The notes below the pieces were generated by a model. It did not search any database. It was not told where the DNA came from and was given only the letters and a program-made list of their open reading frames with translations. Both the position numbers and the translations under genes were made by a program. Positions 9,168 through 16,536 of a stretch of DNA of 36,053 nt are shown in pieces. Source of the stretch: Moraxella boevrei DSM 14165 (lineage in GTDB: Bacteria; Pseudomonadota; Gammaproteobacteria; Pseudomonadales; Moraxellaceae); NCBI RefSeq assembly GCF_000379845.1, contig NZ_KB903784.1, positions 1 to 36,053 on the forward strand, written 5' to 3'. Each line of letters begins with the position of its first letter. The stretch's first letter is position 1.

Positions 9168-9566
9168 TTATTTTAAGCCCTTTTTCACCAAATCATCATA
9201 ACCGCCATGATTGACCACATTGGTATAACCCATATCGGTTAAGGTAGTTTTGGCGATTTCGGCACGGCGACCACTGCGACAATATAGATGAATTGGGGCG
9301 TGTTTATCTTTAACCAAATCGCTGATTTTGTCACCGATTTCCTCATGGGGGATATTGACTGCCCCCTCCAAATGTCCGCTATTAAATTCTTCACCCGAAC
9401 GTACGTCAATCCAGATACCCTCGGCTTTTTTGACTTCATTAGTAGTCGCAGTTTGGATGACCTCGCTATTGGGCAATTGAGAGATCTGCTCATTATTAAT
9501 GACCTTTTCACCGCAAGCGGTTAATGCCAAGATGATTGGCAAAATGGCTAAGGTTTTGATTTGCAT
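9168..9566 (-). CDS. Rhodanese-domain lipoprotein
   Basis: The 132-residue protein carries a lipoprotein signal with lipobox LTAC (lipidated Cys18) and one rhodanese domain (about 45-130). The active-site loop CRSGRR has the catalytic Cys96, which in this family takes up a sulfane sulfur as a persulfide. The WIDVRSGEEFNSGHLEGAVNIP region is typical of single-domain rhodaneses of the GlpE/PspE kind. Membrane anchoring on the periplasmic side is predicted. It begins 15 bases after rclA on the same strand, so the two are probably one transcript. The natural substrate cannot be told from sequence; thiosulfate, thiocyanate/cyanide or protein persulfide are the family options. Confidence 0.9.
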   Translation of the reverse strand: MQIKTLAILPIILALTACGEKVINNEQISQLPNSEVIQTATTNEVKKAEGIWIDVRSGEEFNSGHLEGAVNIPHEEIGDKISDLVKDKHAPIHLYCRSGRRAEIAKTTLTDMGYTNVVNHGGYDDLVKKGLK

Positions 9567-9581
9567 AAAATTTTCCTTTTA

Positions 9582-10898
9582 TCAAAATTGAGAAAACAAG
9601 TCATTCAAACTTTCAGACATGGTTGGGTGGGTAAAAATATGATTGGCAATGTCATTTGCTGTCATGCCTTGACGGATTGCTAAGTCCACAAAATTAATCA
9701 TCTCGTGTGACTCAGCACACAGTAGTTGCACGCCAATGATTTCGCCATTATCAGCATTTACGACAGCTTTTAATAATCCATCGGTTTGTTCTAAAATTTT
9801 CGCCTTTGGAATGGCATTTGCCAAAAGTGTGGCAGTTTTGACATTCATACCTTTTTCTATGGCAACTTTTTCGGTTAAACCTGCCACTGACAAGGGCGGA
9901 TTGGTAAACACTGTATAGGGAAACGTACGGTCAAGCGTCGTATAACTGCCATCACCTAAAAGATGACTTTTAACAATCCGAAAATCATCAAGCGACATAT
10001 AAGTAAACTGGGGTGAACCTGCCACATCGCCCATGGCATAAATGTGTGATTCACTCGTTTGTAAATGTTCATTGACTTTGATAAAGCCACGGTCGGTCAG
10101 CTCCACGCCTGCATTTTGTGGATTAAAATCAGTATTTGGCGTACGTCCCGTGGCAATCAGCACAGCATCACTGCTCAGTTCGCCATCTGCGGTTTTAATC
10201 ATGACTTTGCCATTATCATGACTAAATTGTTCAATTTTTTGGTTAAATTTAAAACGAATGCCTTGATTTTCCATAATATTTTTTAAATGTTGCGTGATAT
10301 CCGAGTCTTCTCTTGGCATAAATTCAGCAACTGTATCGAGCACCGTTACTTGCGTGCCAAATTCGGCAAAAATACTGGCAAACTCAAGCCCAATATACCC
10401 ACCACCGATAACAACAAGCGTGTCGGGCTTTTTGGCAAGATTCATAATGCCTGTACTGTCGTAAATGCCACTAGTTGTGTGAATGCCGTCAATATCAGGA
10501 ATGAGAGATTTTGCCCCTGTATTGATATAGATATGTTTGGCGGTAATCGTATGCGTGTCAATATTAGTTTTTACGCTGACGGTGTGGCTATCAATAAAAT
10601 CTGCCTTACCTGTGATAACCGTAGCGACTTTGTCAATCATGTCAAAGTTGGCGTGGTTTAATTTGCCAATCAGCTCATTTTTCTTGACAATTGCTGAGTG
10701 AAAGTCGCTACCGTTTTCAGCTAAGAATTTCAATTTTTTGGTAGGAATACAGCCAATATTAATACACGTTCCACCGTACATTTGGGCGGATTGTTCTACT
10801 AAAATGACGCTTTCACCTTTGTTAGCTAAAGTTTTGGCAAGGGTTTTGCCAGCTTTACCAAAACCGATGATTAAATGGTCAGTGTTATGAATGTTCAT
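9582..10898 (-). CDS. rclA: RclA-type flavoprotein disulfide reductase (hypothiocyanous acid reductase family)
   Basis: This 438-residue class I pyridine nucleotide-disulfide oxidoreductase has an FAD-binding start IIGFGKAGKTL (10-20), the redox pair C45/C50 in GGTCINIGCIPTKK, an NAD(P)-binding GGGYIGLEF near 170, and a dimerisation domain ending HPTMSESLNDLF. Long stretches match E. coli RclA (YkgC) from memory, including FTYMSLDDFRIV and the C-terminus, which sets it apart from lipoamide or glutathione reductases. RclA reduces HOSCN to thiocyanate in the cytoplasm and protects against reactive chlorine species. In E. coli it sits with rclB and rclC under RclR; here it lies between a DUF302 lipoprotein and a rhodanese lipoprotein, with no RclR in the window. 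AGAGAA serves as ribosome binding site. Confidence 0.9.
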   Translation of the reverse strand: MNIHNTDHLIIGFGKAGKTLAKTLANKGESVILVEQSAQMYGGTCINIGCIPTKKLKFLAENGSDFHSAIVKKNELIGKLNHANFDMIDKVATVITGKADFIDSHTVSVKTNIDTHTITAKHIYINTGAKSLIPDIDGIHTTSGIYDSTGIMNLAKKPDTLVVIGGGYIGLEFASIFAEFGTQVTVLDTVAEFMPREDSDITQHLKNIMENQGIRFKFNQKIEQFSHDNGKVMIKTADGELSSDAVLIATGRTPNTDFNPQNAGVELTDRGFIKVNEHLQTSESHIYAMGDVAGSPQFTYMSLDDFRIVKSHLLGDGSYTTLDRTFPYTVFTNPPLSVAGLTEKVAIEKGMNVKTATLLANAIPKAKILEQTDGLLKAVVNADNGEIIGVQLLCAESHEMINFVDLAIRQGMTANDIANHIFTHPTMSESLNDLFSQF

Positions 10899-11006
10899 AA
10901 GGTTCTCTTTGTTAATAAATTGATGGATATGATAAATTCGCGGTCTAAGCCCACTTTACTAAAATATAATGATTAGACACAACTTTAAGCCATTTTCTTA
11001 CATTTT

Positions 11007-11534
11007 TTATTCGCTGACGGTTTTCTGGATGAGTTTTTCCGCCCCTAATAGCGTATTCTCAACGTCTTTAAACTCAATGTCACTACCTTCAATTATCGCC
11101 TGAGTGTCATTAAAACTTACCAAAACGTCACCGTTTACTTCACTGACTAACACCTTTAATGGTAATTGCAAAGCAAATATTGGGTCTTTAACCATGAGTG
11201 GCGTGCCAGCCTTGGGATTGCCAAAAATAATCACAGTGGCAGGTTGCATCGTCAAACCGACATTCTGCCCTGCTTGCTGGTGGTCAATGATGCTAAAGAC
11301 GGTCATGCCTTTATTCTCAATCGTTTGGGTAAGTTTATTTACTGTATCGCTAAAGGTGTATTTGCTTTTAACGGTATGAATTTTTGACATGGTTTGTCCC
11401 TGCTTTATTTGTGGTTGTTGTAATTGGGATTGGGTTGGTTTTGCCATCACGTTTGAATTTGATAAGGCTGATTGTGTTTGACAAGCGGTTAGCAACATAG
11501 CATTTAACAATATGACGAACGTTAATTTTTTCAT
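11007..11534 (-). CDS. DUF302-domain lipoprotein
   Basis: The start is set at the ATG at 11534, which has AAAGGAAA just upstream and opens a lipoprotein signal (MKKLTFVILL, lipobox LTAC). A longer frame exists but adds a non-signal leader. The mature protein of about 155 residues contains a DUF302 domain (from about residue 55: KYTFSDTVNKLTQTIENKG, then GNPKAGTPLM and LPLKVLV). DUF302 proteins are small alpha/beta proteins of unknown biochemical role; some occur near redox or stress genes. It lies 108 bases upstream of rclA and 81 bases downstream of rppH, all on the minus strand, so it could share a transcript with rclA. Confidence 0.85.
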   Translation of the reverse strand: MKKLTFVILLNAMLLTACQTQSALSNSNVMAKPTQSQLQQPQIKQGQTMSKIHTVKSKYTFSDTVNKLTQTIENKGMTVFSIIDHQQAGQNVGLTMQPATVIIFGNPKAGTPLMVKDPIFALQLPLKVLVSEVNGDVLVSFNDTQAIIEGSDIEFKDVENTLLGAEKLIQKTVSE

Positions 11535-11615
11535 ATTTTTTTCCTTTTGACTATTTTTACAAATTTGAAAAAAGCCCACCGTTGTGAACTTTCTTTAATT
11601 TGACATTTTAATAAA

Positions 11616-12128
11616 CTAATAAACCAACGCCGTATTTGGCAAAACCAATTCAGGTTTTAACGGCAACTGTGACGACAACTCAAACAACGCCCGACGATAG
11701 ACATTGCGTTTAAACGCCACCACTTGGTTCAGCGGATACCAATAACTTACCCACTGCCATTGTTCAAATTCAGGTTTTGCCGTATCAAAACGGATATGCG
11801 TGGTATTTTTTTCATCTAGCTCAAGCAAAAACCATTTTTGTTTTTGCCCAATACACATCGGATTTTGCCCTTGACGAACAAAACGTTTTGGCAAGCGATA
11901 ACGTAGCCAATCTTGGGTTTGTGACAGCAGTTTGACGTGTTCAGGAAACAGCCCAACCTCCTCCCACAGCTCACGATACATCGCATCCAAAGGCGTCTCA
12001 CCATAGTGAATACCGCCCTGCGGAAACTGCCAAGCATCGTGTCCCACACGTTTTGCCCAAAGCACTTGTCCGTGCGTATTTGCCAAGATGATACCGACAT
12101 TGGCACGAAAGCCATCTGCATCTATCAT
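11616..12128 (-). CDS. rppH: RNA pyrophosphohydrolase RppH
   Basis: This is a 170-residue Nudix hydrolase that removes pyrophosphate from the 5' end of mRNA and so opens it to RNase E decay. The Nudix box lies at 38-60 (GG...GE...REL.EE.GL), preceded by the WQFPQGG signature of RppH/NudH. The N-terminal [13 protein letters not shown] is also characteristic. The length fits the family (E. coli 176). AAAAGG lies upstream of the ATG. It is the first gene of a leftward series (rppH, DUF302, rclA, rhodanese) and is divergent from the OsmC-like gene. Confidence 0.95.
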   Translation of the reverse strand: MIDADGFRANVGIILANTHGQVLWAKRVGHDAWQFPQGGIHYGETPLDAMYRELWEEVGLFPEHVKLLSQTQDWLRYRLPKRFVRQGQNPMCIGQKQKWFLLELDEKNTTHIRFDTAKPEFEQWQWVSYWYPLNQVVAFKRNVYRRALFELSSQLPLKPELVLPNTALVY

Positions 12129-12388
12129 GACGAATTACCTTTTCAATTTTTGTTAAAAATTTGACAGGCAATCGGATTATCAAGTTTTTGATGATAAAAA
12201 TCATTACAAAAAGTTTGCTTTAAGTTACCATTTTAAAAAAAACCTTATGGGAAAATTGATAATTTATATAAAAACATTGACAATGCGACCACTGCCATTC
12301 TTAGTGCCTATTAAAACAGTTTTTTAACAAAAAGTGTAATGTTTATTTGCTAAAAATTGTTTCACAGATAAAAAATTACAAAAAAACA

Positions 12389-12416
12389 TTGACTTTCAGC
12401 CAGAACCCCCTATTAT
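12389..12416 (+). promoter_or_regulatory. Sigma-70 promoter of the OsmC-MAPEG pair
   Basis: TTGACT (12389-12394), a 16-base spacer ending in CCCCC, and TATTAT (12411-12416). The start would fall near 12423, leaving a leader of about 65 bases that contains a tandem repeat. Confidence 0.65.
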
Positions 12417-12428
12417 GAACAAAACAAA

Positions 12429-12449
12429 TTTGACAAATTTTTGACAAAT
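12429..12449 (+). repeat. Tandem operator-like repeat in the leader
   Basis: TTTGACAAAT occurs at 12429-12438 and again at 12440-12449, a period of 11 bases or about one helical turn. A near-inverted copy (TTGTTCAA) follows at 12451-12458. The position just after the predicted transcription start suits a repressor site. Confidence 0.5.
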
Positions 12450-12488
12450 ATTGTTCAAGTAAATTAAATAAATAATCAAGGAAAATTC

Positions 12489-12899
12489 ATGCAAGCAACC
12501 GTAAATTGGCTAAAAAACGACGTAATTAACTTTGAAGCCATCAGTGAAACAGGCAATCAAATCATCATGGATTCCGCCCAACAACTTGGGGCAAAACCCA
12601 TGGAATTAATTTTAATGGGGCTTGGGGGCTGTGCCAGTTATGATGTGGTCAGCATCTTACAAAAATCCCGTCAACCAATCAGTGATGTCAAATGCCAACT
12701 CTCTGCCACTCGTGCCGACACCGTACCTGCGGTGTTTACTGACATTCATCTGCATTTTGTGGTAACAGGCAAGGATGTCAAAGAAGCTCAAGTGAAAAAA
12801 GCAGTAGAATTATCCGCCGAAAAATACTGCTCCGCCAGTCGGATGTTAGAGAATGGGGGCGTGAACATCACGCATGACTACGAAATTATTCATATTTAA
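12489..12899 (+). CDS. OsmC/Ohr-family peroxiredoxin-like protein
   Basis: The 136-residue protein has the OsmC fold with two conserved cysteines, C48 in GLGGCASYDV and C114 in EKYCSASRML. OsmC/Ohr proteins use this pair to reduce organic hydroperoxides. The sequence is closer to the YhfA branch, whose substrate is not established. AAGGAAAA precedes the ATG. It is transcribed from the promoter at 12389-12416 and is followed 39 bases later by a MAPEG protein, probably in one operon. Both products fit a role in peroxide or electrophile detoxification. Confidence 0.88.
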   Translation: MQATVNWLKNDVINFEAISETGNQIIMDSAQQLGAKPMELILMGLGGCASYDVVSILQKSRQPISDVKCQLSATRADTVPAVFTDIHLHFVVTGKDVKEAQVKKAVELSAEKYCSASRMLENGGVNITHDYEIIHI

Positions 12900-12938
12900 T
12901 TCCTCACTTATTATCAATCACGAAAAAAAGGCAATACC

Positions 12939-13346
12939 ATGATGTATTTTGCAAGCAATAACAGCGTAATTTTGGCAATGGTGGTAGCGTGTTTGTTACC
13001 GTTTGTCTTTGCCATGCTTGCCAAAATTTTATCGGGTTTTAAACGTAAAGACAACGAAAATCCCCGCCATTCTTTGGCAACGGCAACAGGTATGGCAGCT
13101 CGTGCCAATGCGGTACAACAAAATAGTTTTGAAAGTTTGCCAATATTTTTGGCATCGGTGCTGACGGCGTTGTTATTTTTTGTGCCGTTGTCTGTCGTGG
13201 CAAAATTGGCGTGGTTGTATGTAGTGCTACGAGTGGTGTATGCCGTGGCGTACGTGATGAATTGGGCGACTTTTCGCTCGTTAATTTGGCTATTAAGTAT
13301 GGCATGCCCTTTATTATTATTTTATATTGTAATAAGATTAAATTAA
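12939..13346 (+). CDS. MAPEG-family membrane protein
   Basis: The 135-residue protein has four predicted membrane segments (about 8-28, 60-80, 85-103 and 110-132). The central NAVQQNSFESLPIFL, with conserved N, E and P, is the signature of MAPEG proteins, the membrane-associated proteins in eicosanoid and glutathione metabolism. Bacterial members may have glutathione transferase or peroxidase activity, but many are untested. AAAAAGG lies before the start; a second ATG directly follows the first. It ends at a strong hairpin. Confidence 0.85.
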   Translation: MMYFASNNSVILAMVVACLLPFVFAMLAKILSGFKRKDNENPRHSLATATGMAARANAVQQNSFESLPIFLASVLTALLFFVPLSVVAKLAWLYVVLRVVYAVAYVMNWATFRSLIWLLSMACPLLLFYIVIRLN

Positions 13347-13362
13347 TAAAATTTTTACAAGC

Positions 13363-13397
13363 AAAAAAAAGATTTGCCTATTTGCAAATCTTTTTTT
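13363..13397. terminator. Bidirectional terminator between MAPEG and hemerythrin genes
   Basis: Stem GATTTGC (13371-13377) with GCAAATC (13384-13390), extended by A and T runs on either side, so it can stop both the rightward MAPEG transcript and the leftward hemerythrin transcript. Confidence 0.85.
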
Positions 13398-13410
13398 AGC
13401 TTTTTAAGCG

Positions 13411-13881
13411 TTAACCATGATTTTTTTCAAATTCATGATGTTCCACTTGGTACAATGACCCCAAACGTTGTTGCGTTTCTTTGTCCAACAAGGTTTTGGC
13501 ATCTTTAAAAAACTTATTTTCTTCTTCTTTTAAATGATGACGCACTTCATGGATAAGGGCTTCGCAAGTTTTTAGCCAGTTATCATCGCTCGTACGTCCG
13601 TCATTAAGTGTTGCCATCATTTCGTCCATTTCATGATGCTCGGCAATCGCATGGCGGGACAAGTCCATACCGTCATCATGCGACATCACAGGCACATATA
13701 AATGGCGTTCTTCGGCGGTGGCGTGGGCTTTTAGCTCAATATCTAACTGTGGGTAAAAATCTTTGGATTGTTGTAATTCATTGTTTTTAATTAATTTTTC
13801 CAATTTATCGCACAAGACACGTTGTATATCGTGACGAGCGGTTAAAGCTTGGAAAATGGTGTGTTCAGTGTTGATATCCAT
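13411..13881 (-). CDS. Hemerythrin HHE-domain protein
   Basis: The start at 13881 is chosen because AAAGGA lies six bases upstream; a frame nine residues longer lacks a site. The 156-residue helical protein has histidines and acids spaced as in the HHE cation-binding family: H near the start (TARHDIQRVLCDKL), HATAEERHLYVPVM, HAIAEHHEMDEMM, and HEVRHHLKEEENKFF. This fold usually holds a di-iron site and serves in oxygen, NO or iron handling. It lies 90 bases after the SBF-type transporter gene on the same strand. Confidence 0.9.
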   Translation of the reverse strand: MDINTEHTIFQALTARHDIQRVLCDKLEKLIKNNELQQSKDFYPQLDIELKAHATAEERHLYVPVMSHDDGMDLSRHAIAEHHEMDEMMATLNDGRTSDDNWLKTCEALIHEVRHHLKEEENKFFKDAKTLLDKETQQRLGSLYQVEHHEFEKNHG

Positions 13882-13971
13882 AGGATTTCCTTTAAAAAAA
13901 TTGGTCAAATATTGTCTATTTTAACAAGAAAAATTGCTATTTACCGTTATGATTTTAACGCAAATTTGTTG

Positions 13972-14892
13972 TTAATTGTTATTATGACGTAATTTTTTCG
14001 CCATGGTTTTGCCAACCAAGGGTAAACAAAACATCGGTAATTGCAAAGCACCCATTAATGGCAAAAATACCGCTCCCAAAAACGGGGTAGCAATGGTATA
14101 AGTCAATAACACGTTTCGCCCACCGCACACCAAGGCGGAAATAATAGCGATTTCTTTGCCTTTTTTTAGGTATAAAAAATACGCCCCAAAATAAAAACCA
14201 AATGCCAACACCCACGCCAAACCCATTAATAGTAAAGCATTTATCGGACTTTTGTCAAACGTCGCCCGAAAACCACCCATTAATCCCAACGGAAACATGA
14301 GCAATAAAATGATGTTAAACTGAGCAACTTTTGGATAAATTTTATTTAAATTTTCTAAAGAAATTGCTTGGCCTACCACCACCGCAAGCAACATCGGTGC
14401 AACAATATAAATCAATAAACGTTGAAAATACTCTACAAAATCCAGCCTTGCATCTGCCGAACCGAGTAACCACAGCACCACAAGCAACGAAAAAGGCATC
14501 ATCAAAGTCGCCAAAATGGTCTTTGCCGTCGCAAGCAAGGCATCAAAACCTACCGCATTGACAATCGCCCCACTGCCAAATAACGGTGCGGTCGCCCCCA
14601 ATGCCGAAATCGCCAACAACAAATCACCCCTAGCTCCAAACAAATAGGCAACGACAGTAATAATCACGCAACATCCACTAGCCTGAAACAACGCATACCG
14701 CCACACAGCAGGCGTGGCAAGACGAGACATGAGTTTTTTTTGGTCAATACCGAGCAAGGTAAAAAACATCAAAAAAAACAAAATTTGCGGTAAAAATGGC
14801 AATACCGCATTGGATACTTGTGGGAATAAGAAGCCGAATAATGCACATAATGGCATAAAAATCGTGCTATGCCGTGCAATAAATTTTAACAT
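13972..14892 (-). CDS. Bile acid:sodium symporter (SBF/BASS)-like transporter
   Basis: The start is placed at the ATG at 14892 (306 residues) because GGATG lies just upstream and the added leader of the longer frame is not hydrophobic in the right way. The product is very hydrophobic with about nine or ten membrane segments. The features are those of the SBF superfamily: an early FFLMFFTLLGID segment, SALGATAPLFGSGAIVN, and CGGRNVLLTYTIATPFLG, the last near a crossover region. The substrate cannot be inferred; organic anions are the family theme. It is divergent from the ankyrin lipoprotein gene and shares with it a gap containing a palindrome. Confidence 0.75.
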   Translation of the reverse strand: MLKFIARHSTIFMPLCALFGFLFPQVSNAVLPFLPQILFFLMFFTLLGIDQKKLMSRLATPAVWRYALFQASGCCVIITVVAYLFGARGDLLLAISALGATAPLFGSGAIVNAVGFDALLATAKTILATLMMPFSLLVVLWLLGSADARLDFVEYFQRLLIYIVAPMLLAVVVGQAISLENLNKIYPKVAQFNIILLLMFPLGLMGGFRATFDKSPINALLLMGLAWVLAFGFYFGAYFLYLKKGKEIAIISALVCGGRNVLLTYTIATPFLGAVFLPLMGALQLPMFCLPLVGKTMAKKLRHNNN

Positions 14893-14946
14893 AAAGCATC
14901 CATTGATGATAAAAATTAAATAAATACGCCGAAAGTTTATCTGGTA

Positions 14947-14965
14947 TTGTAAAGTAACGTTACAA
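14947..14965. promoter_or_regulatory. Palindrome between divergent genes
   Basis: The perfect 10-base palindrome GTAACGTTAC (14954-14963) sits inside an outer inverted repeat TTGTAA (14947-14952) / TTACAA (14960-14965). It lies midway between the transporter and the ankyrin lipoprotein, as an operator would. No regulator gene is adjacent. Confidence 0.35.
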
Positions 14966-15062
14966 AATAGCAATGTTTTTTTAGTGTAAAATCCGTAAAA
15001 TAAGCGAAAGTTTTACCTATTTTTTAAAAATTTTTGATAAATAATAAATTAAAGGCATTTTT

Positions 15063-15917
15063 ATGAAAAAATCTGTTGTTTTAGCAACCACATTGCTGTC
15101 AGCATTGGCATTACAAGCCTGTAGCACTAGCAAAGTTAGCGTTGACCCTGCCACAGTTGAAGCCGAGAAAATAGAAAAAGCACTTGAAGCCACCAAAAAC
15201 GGCGAAAATATTACTGTGGTAACTACCACCGAAACTATCGCTGTCGTCCCACCAAAAAAACAAGAAGGTTTTCGCTTTAGCCAAGCTGAAAATTTTGACA
15301 TCGCTAACGAAAACAAATTGGCGTGGCGTGTATTTTACGACAAACCGTCTGAAGGTAAAGATGCGGTATGGTTTGATGCGGTAAAACGGGGCGACTTGGC
15401 AACCGTGAAATACATGGTTGAAAAAGGGCAAGACATTGAAGCCAAAGATACAGGCAGTTTGCAACAAACTGCCTTGGGTTGGGCGGCGTTTATCGGTTAT
15501 GAAGATATGGTTGATTATCTAATTAGCAAAGGTGCAAACTTGTATGCTACCGACAAAGGCGACGTGTACAACGTTCTAAAATCAGCGGTTTTGGGTAAAA
15601 ATACCAACATCGTGAAAAAAGTTCACCAATTATTAAACGCCAAAAAACCTGTGGATTTAAACGACCAAAGCGTTGAGTCAGATGGCGAAACCTTACTTAT
15701 GGTCGCAGCGAGTAACAACCGCTTAAATACGGTTGAATATTTGATTTCACAAGGGGCAAATTTAAACCTTGTTACTACTACCAAAGACACCAAACTTGGC
15801 TCATATAACCAAAGTGCGTTGTCATATGCGTGTACTCGTGGTCATATTGAAATGCAAAAATTGTTAATTAGCAAAGGTGCAATTAACCACCGTACTGGCA
15901 AATCTACGTGTGAGTAA
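15063..15917 (+). CDS. Ankyrin-repeat lipoprotein
   Basis: The 284-residue product starts with a lipoprotein signal (lipobox LQAC, lipidated Cys at about 20), then a K/E/T-rich spacer of about 60 residues. Ankyrin repeats run from about 100 to the end: WFDAVKRGDLATVKYMVEKG, ALGWAAFIGYEDMVDYLISKG, a degenerate middle repeat, LLMVAASNNRLNTVEYLISQG and ALSYACTRGHIEMQKLLISKG. Ankyrin repeats bind proteins; in some bacteria periplasmic ankyrin proteins support catalase or serve as immunity proteins. No such partner is next to it. It is a single gene with its own terminator. Function unknown. Confidence 0.88.
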   Translation: MKKSVVLATTLLSALALQACSTSKVSVDPATVEAEKIEKALEATKNGENITVVTTTETIAVVPPKKQEGFRFSQAENFDIANENKLAWRVFYDKPSEGKDAVWFDAVKRGDLATVKYMVEKGQDIEAKDTGSLQQTALGWAAFIGYEDMVDYLISKGANLYATDKGDVYNVLKSAVLGKNTNIVKKVHQLLNAKKPVDLNDQSVESDGETLLMVAASNNRLNTVEYLISQGANLNLVTTTKDTKLGSYNQSALSYACTRGHIEMQKLLISKGAINHRTGKSTCE

Positions 15918-15934
15918 TTGATAATTTTGCTAAA

Positions 15935-15966
15935 AAAACCGTTCAATTTTTCTGAACGGTTTTTGT
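15935..15966 (+). terminator. Terminator of the ankyrin lipoprotein gene
   Basis: An 11-base stem, AAAACCGTTCA (15935-15945) with TGAACGGTTTT (15953-15963), and a T-rich tail, 18 bases after the stop codon. Confidence 0.85.
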
Positions 15967-16013
15967 TTTATCCATGGCAATTTTTTTAATAAAACTTAAT
16001 AGAAAACAATCCA

Positions 16014-16457
16014 ATGTTAGAATATTTTTTATGGTTTAAAGCCTTTCATGTGATTAGCATGGTGTGTTGGTACGCAGGGATTTTTTATCTGCCACGCCTA
16101 TTTGTCTATCATGCGATGAGCGATGATGCACCAAGCCAACAGCGTTTTGGCGTGATGGAACGCAAGCTCTATCGTGGCATCATGACCCCTGCGATGCTAG
16201 CTACTTGGGGCTTTGCTCTATGTATGCTTATCCCAAATTGGCAAGCCTATCAATCGCAAGTCTGGCTACATATCAAGATTGCTTTGGTGATTTTACTGAC
16301 AATTTATCATTTATCTTGCGGTCATTTTCGCCTAAAATTACTGCAAAATGCTCAATATAAAAGCCATGTTTTTTGGCGATGGTTTAACGAAATTCCTGTG
16401 ATTATTTTGATTGCGGTGGTGTGTTTGGTCATTGTCAAACCACAATTTGGGGGATAA
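16014..16457 (+). CDS. hemJ: Protoporphyrinogen IX oxidase HemJ
   Basis: The 147-residue membrane protein matches the HemJ (UPF0093) family, which converts protoporphyrinogen IX to protoporphyrin IX in haem synthesis in many bacteria without HemG or HemY. The N-terminus LWFKAFHVISMVCWYAGIFYLPRLFVYH carries the conserved histidine near residue 12. The ERKLYRGIMTPAM loop and four membrane segments follow, with the length expected. No strong ribosome binding site is visible. It converges on coaX, with about 80 bases between. Confidence 0.92.
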   Translation: MLEYFLWFKAFHVISMVCWYAGIFYLPRLFVYHAMSDDAPSQQRFGVMERKLYRGIMTPAMLATWGFALCMLIPNWQAYQSQVWLHIKIALVILLTIYHLSCGHFRLKLLQNAQYKSHVFWRWFNEIPVIILIAVVCLVIVKPQFGG

Positions 16458-16536
16458 TTTTTTATCTAATTTTGCCAAGCTGTTTGCCAATCATGGCGGA
16501 AAATTTGTTCATCAAATTCGCCTTGTTGTTTGGCAA

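Larger units (their letters stand above)
12129..12488. other. Divergent regulatory gap between rppH and the OsmC-like gene
   Basis: This 360-base gap is very A/T-rich and has no credible coding frame. It holds the rightward promoter at 12389-12416, the tandem repeat at 12429-12449, and on the minus strand the untranslated region of rppH. A lone TTGACA at about 12279 has no good -10 partner and no gene follows it. Confidence 0.6.

Noticed and set aside
16496..16523. Hairpin between hemJ and coaX as a terminator
   Set aside because: The stem has a 3-base bulge and lacks a T run on either strand.
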